Assembly (NCBI GenBank): GCA_005402585.1
Contig: BIFP01000078.1
Location: 37,388 to 101,387 of the forward strand
From: Micromonosporaceae bacterium KJ-029
GTDB taxonomy: Bacteria; Actinomycetota; Actinomycetes; Mycobacteriales; Micromonosporaceae
Direction: 5' to 3'
Length of the DNA: 64,000 bases
The first letter of the stretch is position 1, and each line of letters begins with the position of its first letter. The position numbers and the translations under genes are program-made. Positions 34,706-42,715 of the stretch are shown here, in pieces. The notes under the pieces were generated by a model. That model saw nothing but the letters and a program-made list of their open reading frames with translations, had not been told where the DNA came from and did no database searches.

Positions 34706-35953
34706 ATGGCGACCATTCCGACGGACCGCAGCCCGGACAGCACCATGGCCTTTCTCCGCGGCGGCTACCGGTTCATCAGCGCGCGGTGCGAGCGGTACGG
34801 CACCGACATCTTCCAGACCCGGCTGCTGCTGGAGCCGACGATCTGCCTGCGCGGCCGGCCCGCCGCCGAGCTGTTCCACGACGCCGACCGGTTCGTCCGC
34901 GAGGGCGCCATGCCGACCCGGGCGCAACGGACGCTCACCGGCAGGGGCGGCGTGCAGGGGCTCGACGGCGAAACACACCGCGACCGCAAGGCGATGCTCA
35001 TGTCGCTGATGACGCCGACCGCCGTCCGGCACCTCGGGCAACTCTTCGCCGACGAGTGGCAGGCCCGGATCGCCGCCTGGGAACTGGGCGGGCCGGTGAC
35101 CCTGCACCCCGAGGCCGCCTCGATGCTGACCCGGGCCGTCTGCGCCTGGGCCGGGGTGCCGCTGTCCGCCGGTGAGCAGGACCGGCGGACAGCGCAGCTG
35201 CAAGCGATGATCGACAGTGCCCCCGCGGTCGGGCCACGGCACTGGCGCGGCCGGCTCGGCCGCCTGCGTGCCGAGCGCTGGGCCGGCGACCTCGTCCAGC
35301 GGGTACGCGCCGGCTCCCTGCGCGTACCGGAGGGCAGCGCGCTGCGGGTGATCGCCGAGCACCGCGACCTGCAGGGCCAGCCGCTGCCCCACCGGATCGC
35401 CGCGGTCGAGCTGCTCAACGTGCTGCGCCCGACCGTCGCCGTGGCCCGGTTCGTGGTCTTCGCCGCGCTGGCCCTGCACGACCATCCCGCCTGGCGGCAG
35501 CGGGTACGCGACAGCGACGACGTGACCGAGCAGTTCGTCCAGGAGATCCGCCGCTACTACCCGTTCTTCCCGGTGGCCGCGGCCCGGGTCCGGCGCGCCT
35601 TCGACTGGCAGGGCTACCACTTCCCGCGTGGCCGCCGGGTGCTGCTGGATCTCTACGGCACCGATCACCATCCCGCGCTGTGGCCGGAGCCGGAGCTGTT
35701 CCGTCCGGAACGCTTCGCCGGTTGGCGGGGTGACCCGTTCGCGCTGGTACCGCAGGGCGGCGGTGGGCACCTCACCGGGCACCGCTGCGCCGGCGAGTGG
35801 ATCACCATCGAGCTGCTGAAACGCGCGGTGACCCTGCTGACCGGCGCGATGCGGTACGACGTACCGCCGCAGGACCTCGCGCTCGACCTGAGCCGGATGC
35901 CGGCCCTGCCGGCCAGCGGCTTCGTCGTCACCGACGTCCGCCGCACCGGCTGA
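34706..35953 (+). CDS. Cytochrome P450 of the CYP152 fatty-acid peroxygenase type
   Basis: The 415-residue protein lacks the usual P450 acid-alcohol pair and has the CYP152 hallmarks. NVLRPTVA gives Arg241-Pro242, which binds the fatty-acid carboxylate. GHRCAGEW gives the heme ligand Cys361, with GEWITIEL after it. EIRRYYPFFP and LLDLYGTDHHP also match this family. CYP152 enzymes use hydrogen peroxide directly, without a redox partner, to hydroxylate fatty acids at the alpha or beta carbon or to decarboxylate them. The residue matching His85 of OleT is Gln84 (GGVQGLDG), as in P450-BSbeta, so hydroxylation is more likely than alkene formation. No ferredoxin or reductase gene is nearby, consistent with peroxygenase chemistry. 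Confidence 0.9.
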   Translation: MATIPTDRSPDSTMAFLRGGYRFISARCERYGTDIFQTRLLLEPTICLRGRPAAELFHDADRFVREGAMPTRAQRTLTGRGGVQGLDGETHRDRKAMLMSLMTPTAVRHLGQLFADEWQARIAAWELGGPVTLHPEAASMLTRAVCAWAGVPLSAGEQDRRTAQLQAMIDSAPAVGPRHWRGRLGRLRAERWAGDLVQRVRAGSLRVPEGSALRVIAEHRDLQGQPLPHRIAAVELLNVLRPTVAVARFVVFAALALHDHPAWRQRVRDSDDVTEQFVQEIRRYYPFFPVAAARVRRAFDWQGYHFPRGRRVLLDLYGTDHHPALWPEPELFRPERFAGWRGDPFALVPQGGGGHLTGHRCAGEWITIELLKRAVTLLTGAMRYDVPPQDLALDLSRMPALPASGFVVTDVRRTG

Positions 35954-36106
35954 CCGCTCGGCGAGGGCTGGCGACCGCCCGGTTCGGGAATTCTGCGCCG
36001 GAGTCGTCCCGGCCACCGCCAGAATGAGGAATCGCCGGAATCAGGGACATACCCGTTCGGATCCGGCGCCAAGGACGCCGACCGCCGACCCACGGAGGGA
36101 ACAGCG

Positions 36107-36586
36107 ATGGCGCGACACGCTCTCGGGCGGACGCCGCGGGGCAGACCCCTGGCCCAACTCGCCGCACTGGTTCTGGCGGTGGTCTTCCTCCTGATCGGGG
36201 TGCTCGGGTTCATCCCCGGCATCACCACCGACTACTACGACCTACGCTTCGCCGGGCACCACTCCGAGGCGAAGCTGTTCGGAGTGTTCCAGGTCTCGGT
36301 TCTGCACAACCTGGTGCACCTCGCCTACGGCGTGGTCGGTCTGGTGCTGGCCCGCACCATGGCCGGCGTGCGGCTCTTCCTGATCGGCGGGGGCGCGGTG
36401 TACCTCGTGCTGTGGATCTACGGGCTTGCGGTGGTCGGCAGGGGCTCGGCCAACTTCATTCCGGTGAACAACGCGGACAACTACCTGCACCTGTTGCTCG
36501 CCATCGGCATGCTGGCCCTCGGCCTGCTGCTGTCCAAACGTGCCGGCACCAACGGCCGGCTGGACAATCCGATCGGCAGCCCGTGA
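36107..36586 (+). CDS. DUF4383-domain membrane protein
   Basis: The 159-residue protein has four hydrophobic helices (LAALVLAVVFLLIGVLGFIPG; LVHLAYGVVGLVLARTM; LFLIGGGAVYLVLWIYGLAV; YLHLLLAIGMLALGLLLS) and the DUF4383 features GHHSEAKLFGVFQVSVLHN and VNNADNYLHL. The family is of unknown function, common in actinomycetes and often found near stress genes. GGAGGGAACAGCG precedes the ATG at 36107. It lies 153 bp after the P450 and ends four bases before the opposing GNAT stop. Confidence 0.88.
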   Translation: MARHALGRTPRGRPLAQLAALVLAVVFLLIGVLGFIPGITTDYYDLRFAGHHSEAKLFGVFQVSVLHNLVHLAYGVVGLVLARTMAGVRLFLIGGGAVYLVLWIYGLAVVGRGSANFIPVNNADNYLHLLLAIGMLALGLLLSKRAGTNGRLDNPIGSP

Positions 36587-36590
36587 CGGG

Positions 36591-37019
36591 TCAGGCCGCG
36601 ACCGGCAGCCGCTTGGCGAGGCAGACCCGGTTCGGGCCGCCGGTGTGCTTGCGATATGCCGGCACCGGCTCGTACCCGCCGGAACGGTAGAGCGAGATCG
36701 CGGCCGGCAGGTACGCCCCGGTTTCCAGGCAGAGCACCGAGTGCCCCTGCCGGAAGGCCAGTTCCTCCAGTGCGGCCAGCAGTTGCTGGCCGATCCCCCG
36801 GCCCCGGTACGCCGGACGGACGTACACCCCCGACAGCTCGCCGACGCCGTCGGCCAACTCGCGGAGGCCACCGCAGGCCACAGCCCGGCCGCCGACCACC
36901 GCCGCCAGGTAGCGGGCGTCGTACCACGGCCCGCCGGCCTCGCCGAGTTCGCGCTGCCGGGCCGCAACCAACGCGCCGACCTCCGGATCCGTAGCGGGGC
37001 GGGACTCGATCAACATCAC
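36591..37019 (-). CDS. GNAT-family N-acetyltransferase
   Basis: The 142-residue protein has the acetyl-CoA motif VYVRPAYRGRGIGQQLLAALEE and a C-terminal LYRSGGYEPVPAYRKH, typical of single-domain GNATs. The substrate is unknown; GNATs acetylate amines of small molecules or proteins. GTG at 37019 or ATG at 37016 both fit. It stands 70 bp upstream of obgE's 3' end and is convergent with the DUF4383 gene. Confidence 0.88.
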   Translation of the reverse strand: MMLIESRPATDPEVGALVAARQRELGEAGGPWYDARYLAAVVGGRAVACGGLRELADGVGELSGVYVRPAYRGRGIGQQLLAALEELAFRQGHSVLCLETGAYLPAAISLYRSGGYEPVPAYRKHTGGPNRVCLAKRLPVAA

Positions 37020-37089
37020 GCCAAGCTATGCGGACGGAATTTCGCGGAGGTTTCCGGCAGTCGTCCCGATTTCAGAGCGCAACCGGCTA

Positions 37090-38547
37090 TCAGGCGTCAT
37101 CCTCGTCGGGTGCGGGGTCGGGCGTCGGCTCGATCTCGTCCGCCGGCCGCTGCCGGCGGGCCTTACGAGCCGCCAGCCGCTCGGCCGCGCTGGCCCGGGT
37201 CGTCTGCTCCTCCAGCCGCACGTCCCGGCCCCGAGCGCCGGGCACGAACTCGACACCGGCGTAGAGGGTCGGCTGCCAGTCGAACTCCCGCTCACCGATG
37301 CGGACCAGGTCGCCCGGCTGGGCACCCGCCTTCGCCAACTGCTCCTCGACGCCCAGCCGGGCCAGCCGGTCGGCGAGGTAGCCGACCGCCTCGTCGTTGT
37401 CGAAGTTCGTCTGACGCACCCACCGCTGCGGGCGGGTACCGCGTACGGTGTACGACCCGTCCGCCTCCGCCTCGATGGTGAACCCGGCGTCGTCGACCGC
37501 CTTCGGCCGGATCACGATCCGGGACGGCTCGGCCGGCGGCGCCGCGGACCGGGCCTGCTCCACCAGCTCGGCCATCGCGTAGGTGAGTTCCTTCAGCCCC
37601 TCGCGGGTGGCCGCCGACACCTCGAAGACCCGCAGGCCACGCGCCTCCAGGTCGGGCCGGACGATCTCGGCGAGGTCGCGCCCGTCGGGCACGTCGACCT
37701 TGTTCAGCGCGACCAGCCGAGGCCGGTCGGCCAGGCCGCCGTACGCGGCCAGTTCCGCCTCGATGGTGTCGATGTCGGCCAACGGATCGCGACCGGGCTC
37801 CAGGGTGGCGCTGTCGATCACGTGCACCAGCACGGCACACCGCTCGATGTGCCGAAGGAACTCCAGCCCCAGCCCCTTGCCGGTGGCCGCGCCGGGGATC
37901 AGGCCCGGCACGTCGGCGACCGTGAAGGTGTGGTTGTCGAGCCGGACCACGCCGAGGTTCGGCACCAGGGTGGTGAACGGGTAGTCGGCGATCTTCGGCT
38001 TGGCCGCGGAGATCACCGAGATCAGCGACGACTTCCCGGCCGACGGGAAGCCCACCAGACCGACATCGGCGACGCTCTTGAGTTCCAGCACCACGTCGAG
38101 CTGTTCGCCCGGCTCGCCGAGTTCTGCGAAGCCGGGTGCCTTGCGCCGGGCGTTGGCCAGCGAGGCGTTGCCCCGGCCCCCGCGCCCGCCCCGGGCCGCC
38201 TCGAAGGTGGTACCGGCGCCGACCATGTCGGCGAGCACGGTGCCGTCCGAGGTCTGCACGACCGTCCCGTCGGGCACCTTGAGCACCAGGTCTCCGCCGT
38301 TGGCGCCGTCCCGGTTCGAACCCGCGCCACCGCGGCCGTTCGGGGCCTTGACGTGCGGGCGGAAGTGGAAGTCGAGCAGCGTGTGCACCTGCGGGTCGAC
38401 CACCAGGGAGACGGTGCCGCCGTGCCCGCCGTTGCCCCCGTCGGGACCGCCGAACGGCTTGAACTTCTCCCGGTGGATCGAGACACAGCCGTGCCCGCCG
38501 TCGCCGGCCTGCAGATGCAGGACGACCCGGTCAACGAACGTCGTCAC
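37090..38547 (-). CDS. obgE: Obg-family GTPase (50S assembly, CgtA)
   Basis: The 485-residue protein has the glycine-rich Obg domain (1-157, with GGNGGHGG), the GTPase domain with GFPSAGKSS, NKVDVPDG and DVPGLIPGA, and a C-terminal OCT domain (about 345-425). A basic/acidic tail follows. Obg binds the 50S subunit and links GTP/ppGpp levels to ribosome maturation and, in actinomycetes, to differentiation. The start is GTG at 38547. It follows rplU-rpmA as usual, but the common downstream proBA genes are missing. Confidence 0.97.
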   Translation of the reverse strand: MTTFVDRVVLHLQAGDGGHGCVSIHREKFKPFGGPDGGNGGHGGTVSLVVDPQVHTLLDFHFRPHVKAPNGRGGAGSNRDGANGGDLVLKVPDGTVVQTSDGTVLADMVGAGTTFEAARGGRGGRGNASLANARRKAPGFAELGEPGEQLDVVLELKSVADVGLVGFPSAGKSSLISVISAAKPKIADYPFTTLVPNLGVVRLDNHTFTVADVPGLIPGAATGKGLGLEFLRHIERCAVLVHVIDSATLEPGRDPLADIDTIEAELAAYGGLADRPRLVALNKVDVPDGRDLAEIVRPDLEARGLRVFEVSAATREGLKELTYAMAELVEQARSAAPPAEPSRIVIRPKAVDDAGFTIEAEADGSYTVRGTRPQRWVRQTNFDNDEAVGYLADRLARLGVEEQLAKAGAQPGDLVRIGEREFDWQPTLYAGVEFVPGARGRDVRLEEQTTRASAAERLAARKARRQRPADEIEPTPDPAPDEDDA

Positions 38548-38592
38548 GCCGCAATCCTTCCAGCGGGGTCCGTCCCCGCGCGAAAAATGGCG

Positions 38593-38626
38593 AAGCGGGC
38601 CGGGACATCAGGTCCACGGCCCGCTT
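38593..38626 (-). terminator. Hairpin between rpmA and obgE
   Basis: A 9-bp stem (AAGCGGGCC with GGCCCGCTT) with a 16-base loop lies 13 bp after the rpmA stop and 46 bp before obgE. It could reduce read-through from the ribosomal genes into obgE. Confidence 0.55.
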
Positions 38627-38638
38627 TACGCCGGAGAA

Positions 38639-38893
38639 CTACTGCTGCGGCACGATGCTGACGGTCTTGCGACCGCGCTTGGTGCCGAACTGGACCGCAC
38701 CGGCAGCCAGCGCGAAGAGCGTGTCGTCTCCGCCGCGGCCGACCAGGTCACCGGGGTGGAACTTGGTGCCACGCTGCCGGATGAGGATCTCACCCGCGCT
38801 GACGACCTGACCACCGAAGCGCTTCACGCCGAGCCGCTGGGCCGCGGAGTCACGGCCGTTGCGCGAGCTGGACGCACCCTTTTTGTGAGCCAT
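38639..38893 (-). CDS. rpmA: 50S ribosomal protein L27
   Basis: The 84-residue protein starts AHKKGASSSRNGRDS and has QRLGVKRFGGQVV and GTKFHPGDLVGRGGDDTLFA, standard L27. The N-terminus reaches the peptidyl-transferase centre; there is no Firmicute-type cleavable extension. It lies 11 bp downstream of rplU. Confidence 0.98.
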   Translation of the reverse strand: MAHKKGASSSRNGRDSAAQRLGVKRFGGQVVSAGEILIRQRGTKFHPGDLVGRGGDDTLFALAAGAVQFGTKRGRKTVSIVPQQ

Positions 38894-38904
38894 CTGAGGA
38901 CGAC

Positions 38905-39219
38905 CTACTTCCCGCTGGAGATGCCGGTCACCTTGACCTGGGTCAGCGGCTGGCGGTGACCCTGGCGCTTGTGGTAGCCGGTCTTGTTCTTGAACTTGTG
39001 GATCCGGATCTTCGGGCCCTTGGTGTGCGCGGCGATCTCGCCGGACACCTCGACCTGAGCGAGCTTCGCCGCGTCGGTCACCAGGTCGTCACCGTCGACG
39101 AGGAGCACCGCGGCGAGCTTCACCGCGTCGCCGGGGGCACCGACGAGCTTCTCGACCTCGATCACGTCGCCTTCGGCGACCTTGTACTGCTTGCCGCCGG
39201 TCTTGACGATCGCGTACAT
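38905..39219 (-). CDS. rplU: 50S ribosomal protein L21
   Basis: The 104-residue protein begins MYAIVKTGGKQYKV and ends HRQPLTQVKVTGIS, standard L21, which contacts 23S rRNA domain II. The ATG at 39219 is the conserved start; the open frame upstream has no similarity. First gene of the rplU-rpmA-obgE set. Its 5' region contains the second paired GGGCCC element about 160 bp upstream. Confidence 0.98.
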   Translation of the reverse strand: MYAIVKTGGKQYKVAEGDVIEVEKLVGAPGDAVKLAAVLLVDGDDLVTDAAKLAQVEVSGEIAAHTKGPKIRIHKFKNKTGYHKRQGHRQPLTQVKVTGISSGK

Positions 39220-39379
39220 CGGAGGCGGACTCCCTGTCGTTGAGGCTGCTGGCGGTAGTCCCCGCGGCGGCTCGCCGGGTAGCAGAGGCACGGCGGCGCG
39301 GGCACGCGGGAACTCGGCACACCAAAGTGCGCCGCAGGCTAGCGTACGCCATGCCCAGCCCCGACCCCAAACCGGGTGC

Positions 39380-39431
39380 AAGGAAGGGCCCCTTCTTAAC
39401 GCCTGCTGTAGAGGAAGGGCCCCCTATTAAC
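39380..39431 (-). repeat. Paired GGGCCC palindromic element, copy 2
   Basis: On the minus strand GTTAATAGGGGGCCCTTCC and GTTAAGAAGGGGCCCTTCC follow each other with their starts at 39431 and 39400, again exactly 31 bp apart. It lies between the rne terminator and rplU, in the same orientation as both. The order of the two unit variants is reversed relative to copy 1. Confidence 0.7.
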
Positions 39432-39457
39432 CACGCAAACCGAGGGCGCCGGTAAGC

Positions 39458-39501
39458 GATGGGCCCCTCCCTGCGGCGATCGCCGCGGGGAGGGGCCCAT
39501 C
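39458..39501 (-). terminator. Strong terminator after the RNase E/G gene
   Basis: A 44-bp near-perfect palindrome: 14-bp outer arms (GATGGGCCCCTCCC and GGGAGGGGCCCATC) around a GCGGCGATCGCCGC core, with one mismatch. It lies 15 bp beyond the 39517 stop codon, ending rne transcription before rplU. Confidence 0.8.
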
Positions 39502-39516
39502 TGGGTCATCGGCCGG

Positions 39517-42500
39517 TCACGGCCGGGTACGTCGGCGCGCGCCGCCCCGGCGGGAGCGCCGCCGGCCGGTGCCACCCTCGGCGCCGTCCTCCTCGTCGCC
39601 CTCGCCCAACGCGTCCGGGTCGTCCGGCGCGGCCAGCCGGGCGGACTCGCCCTGCTGGCTGTCGGCGACGGCCGGCGCGGCCGGGGTCTCCGTCTCGTAG
39701 CGGGACAGGTCGTAGCCCATGGTGTCGTGGTAGTCGGCGTCGGCCGTGCTCGTGGTGTCGGTCTCGGTGACCTCCACCACGGTCCGCTCGGCCGGAGCGC
39801 TCTTGCGGGCCCGGCGCCGGGACGTGCCGCCGGCCGGCTCGGTCGTCGGGGCAGCCGCCCCGGCGACCGCCTTGACCTTGTCCCCGCCGCCCGCACGCGG
39901 CTTCTCCGGCACCGGCTCGGTGTGGATGATCAGGCCACGACCCTTGCAGCAGTCACAGGTCTCGCTGAACGCCTCCAGCAGCCCCGCGCCGATCCGCTTG
40001 CGGGTCATCTGCACCAGGCCCAGCGACGTGATCTCGGTGACCTGGTGCTTGGTGCGGTCCCGGCCCAGGCACTCGGTCAGCCGGCGCAACACCAGTTCCC
40101 GGTTCGACTCCAGCACCATGTCGATGAAGTCGATCACCACGATGCCGCCGATGTCCCGCAGTCGCAGCTGGCGGACGATCTCCTCGGCCGCCTCCAGGTT
40201 GTTGCGGGTGACCGTCTCCTCCAGGTTGCCGCCGGCACCGGTGTACTTACCGGTGTTGACGTCGACCACGGTCATCGCCTCGGTCCGGTCGATCACCAGG
40301 TGGCCGCCGGACGGCAGGAAGACCTTGCGGTCGAGCCCCTTGAGAATCTGCTCGTCGATGCGGCAGTCGGCGAAGACGTCCGTGGTGCCGACGTGCCGGC
40401 GCAGCCGCGCGACCAGGTCCGGCGAGACGTGCGACAGGTACGACTCGACCAGGCCGTACGCCTCGTCGCCCTCGATCACCAGCTCACGGAAGTCCTCGTT
40501 GAACAGGTCGCGGACCACCCGGATGACCAGATCCGGCTCCTCGTAGAGCAACACCGGAGCGCCGCCCTCGGCGGCCTTGGCCTGGATGTCCTCCCACTGC
40601 GCCTGGAGCCGCTTGACGTCCCGGGCAAGTTCGTCCTCGCTGGCCCCCTCGGCCGCGGTCCGGACGATCACCCCGGCGCCGTCCGGGACGAGCTTCTTCA
40701 GCACGTCGCGCAGCCGCTTGCGCTCGGTGTCCGGCAGCTTGCGGCTGATCCCGGAGGCGTTGCCGCCCGGCACGTAGACCAGGTGCCGGCCGGAGAGCGC
40801 GATGTGGCTGGTCAGCCGGGCGCCCTTGTGCCCGATCGGGTCCTTGGTGACCTGCACCAGCACCGAGTCGCCGGACTTGAGCGCCTGCTCGATCGAGCGG
40901 GCCCGCCCCTCCAGGCCGGTGGTGTCCCAGTTGACCTCGCCGGCGTACAGCACCGCGTTGCGGCCCCGGCCGATGTCGACGAACGCCGCCTCCATGCTGG
41001 GCAGCACGTTCTGGACCTTGCCGAGATAGACGTTGCCGGCCATGGTGCCGGCGGAGTTACGGGTGACGTAGTGCTCGACCAGGACGCCGTCCTCGAGCAC
41101 GGCGATCTGGGTGCGGTCACCGCGCTGGCGTACCGCCATCACCCGGTCGACCGCCTCCCGGCGGGCCAGGAACTCGGACTCGCTGAGGATCGGCGGGCGG
41201 GTCCGGCGCTGCTCGCGGCCGTCCCGGCGGCGCTGCCGCTTGGCCTCCAGCCGGGTCGAGCCGGAGACACCCTGCACCTCGTCGACGGTCCGGCGCGGTT
41301 CCCTGATCTTCACCACGGTGGGCACGCCGTCGTCGGCGGCGCCCTCGGTGTCGCCGGCCCCCCGGCGGCGGCGACGCCGGCGCCGGCGGGTCATCCCGTC
41401 GCCGCCCTCGGCCTCGTCACCGGCCTCGTCGGCCTCAGCCTCGTCCGCCTCGGCCTGGATGGCTTCCTCGGCCTCGTCGTCCTCGACGTCCTCCACGTCC
41501 TCGGCGCCGCCCTTGCCGCGGCCCCGGCCCCGGCGACCGCGCCGGCGGCGGCGGCGACCGGAGCCGGCCTCGTCCTCGTCCTCCTCCTCGGCGGCCTCCT
41601 CGGCCTCCACGGCGGGTTCCTCGTCGACCTCGATCTCGACCTCGACCACGGGCTCGGCCTCCCGCCGGCCCCGGCGGCGCCGCCGGGACGGCTCGGCCGG
41701 CTCCTCGACGGCCTCCTCCTCGGCGACGGCGGGCGGGGCGGGTACGACGGCACGGGCCGCCGTGACCTCCTCGGGGGCCATGAACAGCACCGTCGGTGCG
41801 GTGAGCGCGGCCCGCCGACGGCGGGTTCGGGGCTCCGGTGCGGGCTCCGCGGCCGCCTCCTGGGCCGGCGGAGCCGTGGGCTGCTCACCCGGACCGCTCC
41901 CGGCGGCCTCCTCCGCCGCCGGAGCAGCGCCCTCGGCCGGCAGGGCGGCGGCATCCGTCGGCGGGGCGGCGACGCCAAAATCGGTGCCGGCCGCGGGCTC
42001 GGTGGGAGCGACCGCCGGTTCCTCGACGGCGGGCTCCTGGGCCGGTCCGGCCACCGGCTCCGCCGGGGGCTCGGCAGCCGCCGCGGGGGCCGCCTTCTTG
42101 CGGCGGGTACGGGTCACCTTGACCGGCGGTACGACATCGCCCGCGGCGGCCTCGACCTCGGCCGCGGCCAGCGGCTCCTCGACGGCCTTCTGCGCCGTGG
42201 TGGCCTTGCGGCGCCGGCGGGTGGTCTTCGGCGCGGCGTCAAGATCGCCGGAGACCGGGGCGAAGACCTCGGCCTGCGGCGCTTCCCCACTGCCCACGGC
42301 CGGGGTGCTGGACGCCTCCACCGGAGCGTCGGTCTGCTCCGGCCGGCTGACCGGGGTGGCTCGGCGCCGGGAGGCACGCCGCTTCGGCTGCGCCTCGGCG
42401 GCCGACGCGCCGCCCAGGTCGGCGGCACCACTCACGGTGCCGGCGCCCTCCTCGGGCACGACGGCGTCCGGTGCGGCGCTGGCGCCGGTTACCTCCCTCG

Positions 42501-42585
42501 CCGCGCCGGCGGTGCTGTTATCGGCGGTCTCTTCGGCCGGGTTTGCGCCGGTCCGTTCGCCGCCCTCGGGCTCGTTCTCGAGCAT
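39517..42585 (-). CDS. rne: Ribonuclease E/G family endoribonuclease with long charged N-terminal extension
   Basis: The 1022-residue protein has its catalytic core at about 465-900. An S1 domain spans about 510-600 (MAGNVYLGKVQNVLPSMEAAFVDIG), the catalytic segment VVDVNTG is at 773-779, DFID at 819-822, and the zinc-link CDCCKGRG at 877-884. Residues 1-460 are disordered, with Ala/Glu/Pro-rich stretches and several Arg blocks such as RRRRRGRR. RNase E/G starts mRNA decay and rRNA processing. In actinobacteria the degradosome scaffold parts lie at both ends, unlike in E. coli. The ATG at 42585 fits homologues. Gene order rne-rplU-rpmA-obgE is widely conserved. Confidence 0.95.
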   Translation of the reverse strand: MLENEPEGGERTGANPAEETADNSTAGAAREVTGASAAPDAVVPEEGAGTVSGAADLGGASAAEAQPKRRASRRRATPVSRPEQTDAPVEASSTPAVGSGEAPQAEVFAPVSGDLDAAPKTTRRRRKATTAQKAVEEPLAAAEVEAAAGDVVPPVKVTRTRRKKAAPAAAAEPPAEPVAGPAQEPAVEEPAVAPTEPAAGTDFGVAAPPTDAAALPAEGAAPAAEEAAGSGPGEQPTAPPAQEAAAEPAPEPRTRRRRAALTAPTVLFMAPEEVTAARAVVPAPPAVAEEEAVEEPAEPSRRRRRGRREAEPVVEVEIEVDEEPAVEAEEAAEEEDEDEAGSGRRRRRRGRRGRGRGKGGAEDVEDVEDDEAEEAIQAEADEAEADEAGDEAEGGDGMTRRRRRRRRRGAGDTEGAADDGVPTVVKIREPRRTVDEVQGVSGSTRLEAKRQRRRDGREQRRTRPPILSESEFLARREAVDRVMAVRQRGDRTQIAVLEDGVLVEHYVTRNSAGTMAGNVYLGKVQNVLPSMEAAFVDIGRGRNAVLYAGEVNWDTTGLEGRARSIEQALKSGDSVLVQVTKDPIGHKGARLTSHIALSGRHLVYVPGGNASGISRKLPDTERKRLRDVLKKLVPDGAGVIVRTAAEGASEDELARDVKRLQAQWEDIQAKAAEGGAPVLLYEEPDLVIRVVRDLFNEDFRELVIEGDEAYGLVESYLSHVSPDLVARLRRHVGTTDVFADCRIDEQILKGLDRKVFLPSGGHLVIDRTEAMTVVDVNTGKYTGAGGNLEETVTRNNLEAAEEIVRQLRLRDIGGIVVIDFIDMVLESNRELVLRRLTECLGRDRTKHQVTEITSLGLVQMTRKRIGAGLLEAFSETCDCCKGRGLIIHTEPVPEKPRAGGGDKVKAVAGAAAPTTEPAGGTSRRRARKSAPAERTVVEVTETDTTSTADADYHDTMGYDLSRYETETPAAPAVADSQQGESARLAAPDDPDALGEGDEEDGAEGGTGRRRSRRGGARRRTRP

Positions 42586-42715
42586 GGACGTTCTCCAGTT
42601 CTGGCTTCCCCGGGCGCGGGTGAGCGCTGCCACGCAGGGTCGCCGCAAAGGTGTTTCCCCGGGCGCACGGCGTGCGCGACCGGCGAAGTCTGCCTACCTG
42701 GGTGCCGACCGTCGG

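Noticed and set aside
38313..38328. GGTTCGAACCCG, resembling a tRNA T-arm
   Set aside because: It lies within the obgE coding sequence, with no acceptor or anticodon stem around it.
39458..39501. GGGCCC-containing palindrome as a fourth copy of the paired element
   Set aside because: It has no GTTAA ends and no second unit at 31 bp, and it sits directly after the rne stop as a terminator would.
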